DNA of 52,950 nt from Anoxybacillus tepidamans PS2 (GTDB lineage: Bacteria; Bacillota; Bacilli; Bacillales; Anoxybacillaceae). Of this stretch, positions 47,910 through 52,950 are shown one piece after another (the stretch's first letter is position 1; each line of letters starts with the position of its first letter). A program made the position numbers and the translations under genes. The notes beneath the pieces are model-generated. The model was not told where the DNA came from and ran no database searches. It saw nothing but the letters and a program-made list of their open reading frames with translations. The stretch is taken from contig NZ_JHVN01000019.1 in NCBI RefSeq assembly GCF_000620165.1, positions 1 through 52,950 on the forward strand, given 5' to 3'.

Positions 47910-48739
47910 ACACAATTCAATGTGGACCTTACACCCTTGATATAGAACGGAAAACTATCGTCATGGGAATTTTAAATGTTACTCCGGACTCTTTCTCGGA
48001 CGGAGGCCGATTTGCTGTGCTCGAACGCGCTGTTGAACATGCAAAAAAATTGGTGGCGGACGGGGCGGATATAATCGATATTGGGGGCGAATCGACACGT
48101 CCGGGGGCCGAAAAGGTATCGCTAGAAGAGGAATTGCAGAGAGTGATTCCGGTTGTAAAAGCGGTGGCAACCGCGGTGAATGTTCCTATTTCTATTGATA
48201 CGTATAAGGCAGAAGTAGCCAAACAGGCCATTGAAGCAGGCGCTCATATCATTAATGATATATGGGGAGCAAAGGCTGATCCGGAAATGGCGAAAATAGC
48301 TGCCCGTTACGACGTTCCCATCATTTTAATGCATAATCGCCAACGTCCTGATTACAAAGATTTAATTAATGATATGGTTTCTGATCTGTTAGAAAGTGTA
48401 GAAATTGCAAAGAAAGCAGGAGTGAAAGATGACAAAATCATCTTAGATCCTGGGATTGGTTTTGCGAAAACAGCAGAGCATAATTTAAAAGTCATGCGTC
48501 ATCTAGAGGAATTCACAAAACTTGGATATCCTTTATTGTTAGGAACGTCGCGCAAATCATTTATCGGACATGTTCTTGACCTACCGGTTCATGAACGGGT
48601 GGAAGGAACGGGAGCGACTGTTTGTCTCGGTATTGCAAAAGGCGTCCACATCGTTCGTGTACACGACGTGTTGCCGATGACGAGAATGGCAAAAATGATG
48701 GATGCGATGATCGGTAAAGGGGGCGAGGGCCATCGATAA
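47903..48739 (+). CDS. folP: Dihydropteroate synthase
   Basis: FolP joins p-aminobenzoate to dihydropterin pyrophosphate; it is the sulfonamide target. MGILNVTPDSFSDGG (21-35) and DIGGESTRPGA are the pterin-binding signatures, and GTSRKSFIG and RVHDVLP follow. It has 278 residues. The ATG overlaps the pabC stop; AAAGGAACG lies upstream. The C-terminus (KGGEGHR) is encoded in the same bases that hold the ribosome site and probable start of folB. Confidence 0.96.
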   Translation: MVNTIQCGPYTLDIERKTIVMGILNVTPDSFSDGGRFAVLERAVEHAKKLVADGADIIDIGGESTRPGAEKVSLEEELQRVIPVVKAVATAVNVPISIDTYKAEVAKQAIEAGAHIINDIWGAKADPEMAKIAARYDVPIILMHNRQRPDYKDLINDMVSDLLESVEIAKKAGVKDDKIILDPGIGFAKTAEHNLKVMRHLEEFTKLGYPLLLGTSRKSFIGHVLDLPVHERVEGTGATVCLGIAKGVHIVRVHDVLPMTRMAKMMDAMIGKGGEGHR

Positions 48740-49091
48740 AATTTATGTGAACGGGATGGAGTTTTATGGGTATCATGGAGCGCTTCCTGAGGAGAATGTA
48801 CTTGGCCAACGTTTCTTTGTGGACTTAGTTGTTGAAACTGATTTGAGAAAAGCAGGAGAAAGTGATTGTCTAGATGATACGATCAATTATGCTGAGCTGT
48901 ATGAAATTTGCCAAGGAATTGTAGAAGAACAACAATTTGCTCTTATTGAAGCTGTCGCCGAGCAAATTGCCCAGCAAATTTTATCTTCTTTTTCAAGCGT
49001 GTTGCAATGCACGGTGAAAGTAACGAAGCCGAACCCGCCAATTAAAGGGCATTACCAATCTGTGGCGGTAGAGGTAGTGAGGGGGCGTTGA
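48732..49091 (+). CDS. folB: Dihydroneopterin aldolase
   Basis: FolB splits dihydroneopterin into hydroxymethyl-dihydropterin and glycolaldehyde. The frame encodes IDKIYVNGMEFYGYHGALPEE from 48732, matching the B. subtilis FolB start MDKVYVEGMEFYGYHG. The codon at the homologous start is ATC, and AAAGGGGGC (48716-48724) is spaced correctly for it. No ATG, GTG or TTG lies between the in-frame stop at 48708-48710 and this point. The first canonical codon, GTG 48747, would drop five residues of the first beta strand and has no ribosome site. I list ATC with that caution. It has about 119 residues, overlaps folP by 8 nt and is directly followed by folK. Confidence 0.85.
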   Translation: MDKIYVNGMEFYGYHGALPEENVLGQRFFVDLVVETDLRKAGESDCLDDTINYAELYEICQGIVEEQQFALIEAVAEQIAQQILSSFSSVLQCTVKVTKPNPPIKGHYQSVAVEVVRGR

Positions 49092-49619
49092 ATGGATAAT
49101 TACGCATATATTGCGCTCGGATCGAATATAGGCGAGCGTTTTCAGTACTTGCGTGAGGCTGTCAGAAGATTAGAAAGCCATGAACGCATCTCAGTTATCC
49201 AAACGTCTTCGATTTATGAAACAGATCCTGTCGGTTATACTCAGCAAAATAAATTTTTAAATATGGTTGTTCAAGTTAAAACCTCACTTTCGCCATTTGC
49301 GTTGCTGGAGGTGACGCAAAAAATTGAAATTGATCTTGGAAGAAAAAGGATAATTAAGTGGGGACCGCGTACGATAGACCTTGACATTTTATTATATAAT
49401 CATGAAAATATTGAAACAGAGCAACTTACTATTCCACACCCACGAATAGCAGAGAGAGCGTTTGTATTGGTTCCGTTGCTTGAACTTAATAGAAATATAA
49501 AAATTCCAAATGCGGAGCAAAATTTAGCTTTAGTAATAAATCAATTACCAGATAAAGAAGGGGTACGTATATGGAAGCAGAAAAGTGGGGGAGACGTATT
49601 CGCGCTTTTCGAAAGTTAA
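49092..49619 (+). CDS. folK: HPPK, hydroxymethyl-dihydropterin pyrophosphokinase
   Basis: FolK transfers pyrophosphate from ATP to hydroxymethyl-dihydropterin, making the substrate of FolP. IALGSNIGERFQYL, the central GPRTIDLDILLY and IPHPRIAERAFVLVPL are the HPPK signature blocks. It has 175 residues. The ATG begins one base after the folB stop (TGAATG), with GAGGGGGC upstream. Its last ~49 nt overlap yazB. Confidence 0.95.
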   Translation: MDNYAYIALGSNIGERFQYLREAVRRLESHERISVIQTSSIYETDPVGYTQQNKFLNMVVQVKTSLSPFALLEVTQKIEIDLGRKRIIKWGPRTIDLDILLYNHENIETEQLTIPHPRIAERAFVLVPLLELNRNIKIPNAEQNLALVINQLPDKEGVRIWKQKSGGDVFALFES

Positions 49620-49801
49620 AAGGGTACACACAAGAGCGATTTGCCAAAGATTTAGGCATATCTGTATCGATTTTAGGAGAAATTGAGCGCGGGAATCGGT
49701 TGCCAACGGAACAGTTTCTACAAATGGCGGCAGAACGCTTAAACATAGCAGTGGAGGAGCTTTATCCACCAGGTGAAGAAAGGAGGTTAGAAAATGTTTA
49801 A
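49571..49801 (+). CDS. yazB: XRE-family DNA-binding protein YazB
   Basis: This 76-residue protein is essentially one helix-turn-helix domain (about 8-62: IRAFRKLKGYTQERFAKDLGISVSILGEIERGNRLPTE). It probably represses or modulates a nearby promoter, but the target is unknown. ATG 49571 with AAGGGGTA upstream starts within folK, and the stop overlaps dusB by 8 nt. A small regulator wedged between folK and dusB is conserved at this place in B. subtilis. Confidence 0.9.
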   Translation: MEAEKWGRRIRAFRKLKGYTQERFAKDLGISVSILGEIERGNRLPTEQFLQMAAERLNIAVEELYPPGEERRLENV

Positions 49802-50795
49802 AATCGGTGATGTTGAAATTAAAAACCGTGTTGTTCTTGCTCCGATGGCAGGGGTTTGCAATTCAGCGTTTCGTCTTACTGTTAAAGAATTCGGCGCAGG
49901 TCTTGTTTGTGCGGAAATGGTTAGTGATAAAGGAATTTTGTTCAACAATGAAAAAACGATGGGCATGCTTTACATTGATGAGCGGGAAAAGCCACTAAGC
50001 CTGCAAATTTTCGGTGGTGAAAAAGAAACACTAGTTGAAGCGGCAAAATTCGTTGATAAAAATACGAATGCCGATATTATCGATATTAATATGGGATGTC
50101 CTGTGCCGAAAATCACAAAATGTGACGCTGGCGCCAAGTGGCTATTAGACCCGAACAAAATTTATGATGTAGTGAGCGCTGTTGTTGACGCTGTTGAAAA
50201 GCCTGTAACAGTTAAAATGCGAATTGGTTGGGACGAAGACCATATTTTTGCGGTAGAAAACGCCCAAGCAGTCGAGCGGGCAGGCGGCAAGGCTGTTGCG
50301 GTTCATGGAAGAACTAGAGTGCAGATGTATGAAGGAAAAGCTGACTGGAACATCATTAAACAAGTGAAAGAAGCGGTTAAAATCCCTGTAATCGGAAATG
50401 GTGATGTCCAAACCCCTCAGGATGCTAAAAGAATGTTAGAAGAAATAGGGGTTGACGGCGTAATGATCGGCCGTGCTGCTCTTGGAAATCCATGGATGAT
50501 TTATCGCACGGTTCGTTATCTAGAAACAGGAGAGCTAATGCCAGAGCCTTCTGTCAGAGAAAAAATCGATGTGTGTATTTTGCACTTGGATCGTTTAATC
50601 GCCTTGAAAAATGAATATATTGCGGTAAAAGAGATGCGTAAACATGCTGCGTGGTACTTAAAAGGGGTCCGCGGCAATGCTAAGGTGCGAAACGCCATTA
50701 ATGAATGCAATACTCGGGAAGAATTAGTTAATCTTTTGATGAATTTTGTAGAAGAAGTGGAAGCAAAACAACAAAACGATGTGCAGGCTGTGTAA
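49794..50795 (+). CDS. dusB: tRNA-dihydrouridine synthase DusB
   Basis: DusB reduces uridine to dihydrouridine in tRNA D-loops with FMN and NADPH. LAPMAGVCNSAFR is the family N-terminus; NMGCPVPKITK carries the catalytic C102; AVHGRTR and GNGDV are FMN-site motifs. It has 333 residues. ATG 49794 with AAAGGAGG upstream overlaps the yazB stop. A terminator follows. Confidence 0.96.
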   Translation: MFKIGDVEIKNRVVLAPMAGVCNSAFRLTVKEFGAGLVCAEMVSDKGILFNNEKTMGMLYIDEREKPLSLQIFGGEKETLVEAAKFVDKNTNADIIDINMGCPVPKITKCDAGAKWLLDPNKIYDVVSAVVDAVEKPVTVKMRIGWDEDHIFAVENAQAVERAGGKAVAVHGRTRVQMYEGKADWNIIKQVKEAVKIPVIGNGDVQTPQDAKRMLEEIGVDGVMIGRAALGNPWMIYRTVRYLETGELMPEPSVREKIDVCILHLDRLIALKNEYIAVKEMRKHAAWYLKGVRGNAKVRNAINECNTREELVNLLMNFVEEVEAKQQNDVQAV

Positions 50796-50822
50796 ATAAG
50801 TGAATGAGTATAATGATTATTT

Positions 50823-50852
50823 ACTGTCAGCCTTAGCTGGCAGTATTTTTTA
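50823..50852 (+). terminator. Terminator of the folate-dusB operon
   Basis: ACTGTCAGC (50823-50831) pairs with GCTGGCAGT (50836-50844), with one G-U pair, loop CTTA, then ATTTTTTAAT. Confidence 0.85.
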
Positions 50853-50863
50853 ATAAATTTTAA

Positions 50864-52363
<1,500 letters not shown>

Positions 52364-52381
52364 TACATTTACATTAACAGT

Positions 52382-52425
52382 AAATCCCCTGCAAAGTTTA
52401 GATTTGCAGGGGATTTGAATTATAA
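52382..52425 (+). terminator. Terminator of lysS
   Basis: A perfect 14-bp stem (52382-52395 with 52403-52416, core TCCCCTGCAAA/TTTGCAGGGGA) has a 7-nt loop. The tail GAATTATAAAA is not a T-run, but the stem is strong. Confidence 0.8.
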
Positions 52426-52552
52426 AATAAACTTCTTAAATATATTCCATTATTTTCATAAAAAAATTAGTTGATTTATTAGGGGAAAGATGATAAATTA
52501 TAAAACGTCGCTTCTGATGAGAGACAAAACACAAAAAGATATTCTAAAGGTG
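52417..52552 (+). other. lysS-rRNA intergenic region
   Basis: AT-rich sequence without a gene between the lysS terminator and the rRNA promoter. No second promoter as good as the one at 52553 was found here. Confidence 0.5.
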
Positions 52553-52581
52553 TTGACAACGAAATTTATAAATGTTATATT
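52553..52581 (+). promoter_or_regulatory. rRNA operon promoter
   Basis: TTGACA (52553-52558), 17 bp, TATATT (52576-52581). It lies about 115 nt before the 16S gene. A short stem (TCGC/GCGA near 52589-52602) and the conserved leader motif TTCTTTGAAAACTGAAC follow it, as in other Bacillus rRNA leaders. Confidence 0.85.
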
Positions 52582-52696
52582 AATAAAGTCGCCTGTAAGC
52601 GATAAAATATTAATGATATGTTGAAGTATGTTCTTTGAAAACTGAACAAAACGAAGCGTCCACGTCAATTAATGATTGAGTATGGAAATAGAACTT

Positions 52697-52950
52697 TCTT
52701 TGGAGAGTTTGATCCTGGCTCAGGACGAACGCTGGCGGCGTGCCTAATACATGCAAGTCGAGCGGACTAAAAGGGGCTTGCTCCTTTTAGTTAGCGGCGG
52801 ACGGGTGAGTAACACGTGGGCAACCTGCCCGTAAGATCGGGATAACTTCGGGAAACCGGAGCTAATACCGGATAACACTGAAGACCGCATGGTCTTTGGT
52901 TGAAAGGCGGCTTCGGCTGTCACTTACGGATGGGCCCGCGGCGCATTAGC
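52697..52950 (+). rRNA. rrs: 16S ribosomal RNA, 5' part (runs off the window)
   Basis: AGAGTTTGATCCTGGCTCAG (52704-52723) is the universal 5' block at E. coli position 8, so position 1 is about 52697. The V1 hairpin (ACTAAAAGGGGCTTGCTCCTTTTAGT) and GATGGGCCCGCGGCGCATTAGC at the end of the window are of Anoxybacillaceae type by recall. Only the first ~254 nt are present. Confidence 0.97.

Overview
The window is low-GC Bacillaceae chromosome. The 5S rRNA, the start of a 16S rRNA and the protein sequences point to the Geobacillus / Parageobacillus / Anoxybacillus group; I cannot fix the genus. It lies close to the replication origin and is nearly collinear with the Bacillus subtilis segment from csfB to lysS. 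All recognised genes are on the plus strand except abrB. The window runs from a 5S rRNA (end of one rRNA operon) to the first ~250 nt of the next 16S rRNA in the same orientation.

Layout. 1-310: 23S-5S spacer carrying an apparent intergenic repeat, then the 5S gene and a strong terminator. 311-1522: no intact gene; it holds a decayed IS200/IS605-type tnpB on the minus strand and the leader of csfB. 1523-7943: csfB, a PLP decarboxylase (yaaO), tmk, holB, ricT, yabA, yabB, rsmI. 7978-8756: divergent abrB/metG region with Spo0A boxes and two good SigA promoters. 8757-17376: metG, tatD, rpfB-like yabE, rnmV, ksgA, yabG, veg, sspF, ispE. 17433-23084: purR, ridA, spoVG, glmU, prs, ctc, pth. 23147-33284: fin, mfd, spoVT, yabM, yabN/mazG, rqcP, yabP, yabQ, divIC, yabR. 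33435-33594: tRNA-Met and tRNA-Glu. 33900-43916: spoIIE, yabS, yabT, tilS, hpt, ftsH, coaX, hslO. 44002-50795: cysK and the folate cluster pabB-pabA-pabC-folP-folB-folK-yazB-dusB. 50879-52363: lysS, then the rRNA promoter and 16S.

Themes. The genes combine core information processing (DNA polymerase delta', Mfd, aminoacyl-tRNA synthetases, rRNA/tRNA modification, 5S maturation), precursor supply (dTMP, PRPP, folate, isoprenoid, UDP-GlcNAc, cysteine) and sporulation control (csfB, abrB, yabG, sspF, spoVG, fin, spoVT, yabP/Q, spoIIE). Many sporulation promoters can be read directly: SigH at spoVG, SigK at yabG, SigG at spoVT, and a 21-bp-spaced Spo0A-type SigA promoter at spoIIE.

I found no undescribed multi-gene system. 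The oddities are small: the tnpB relic, the repeat in the rRNA spacer, folB lacking a canonical start where its conserved N-terminus begins, a hairpin between the SD and start of rnmV, a lone terminator hairpin in the metG leader, an eroded SigB promoter at ctc, and loss of several genes present at this locus in B. subtilis (xpaC, yaaN, yaaQ/darA, yaaR, yazA, yacD). Comparisons to B. subtilis are from memory, without a database search.
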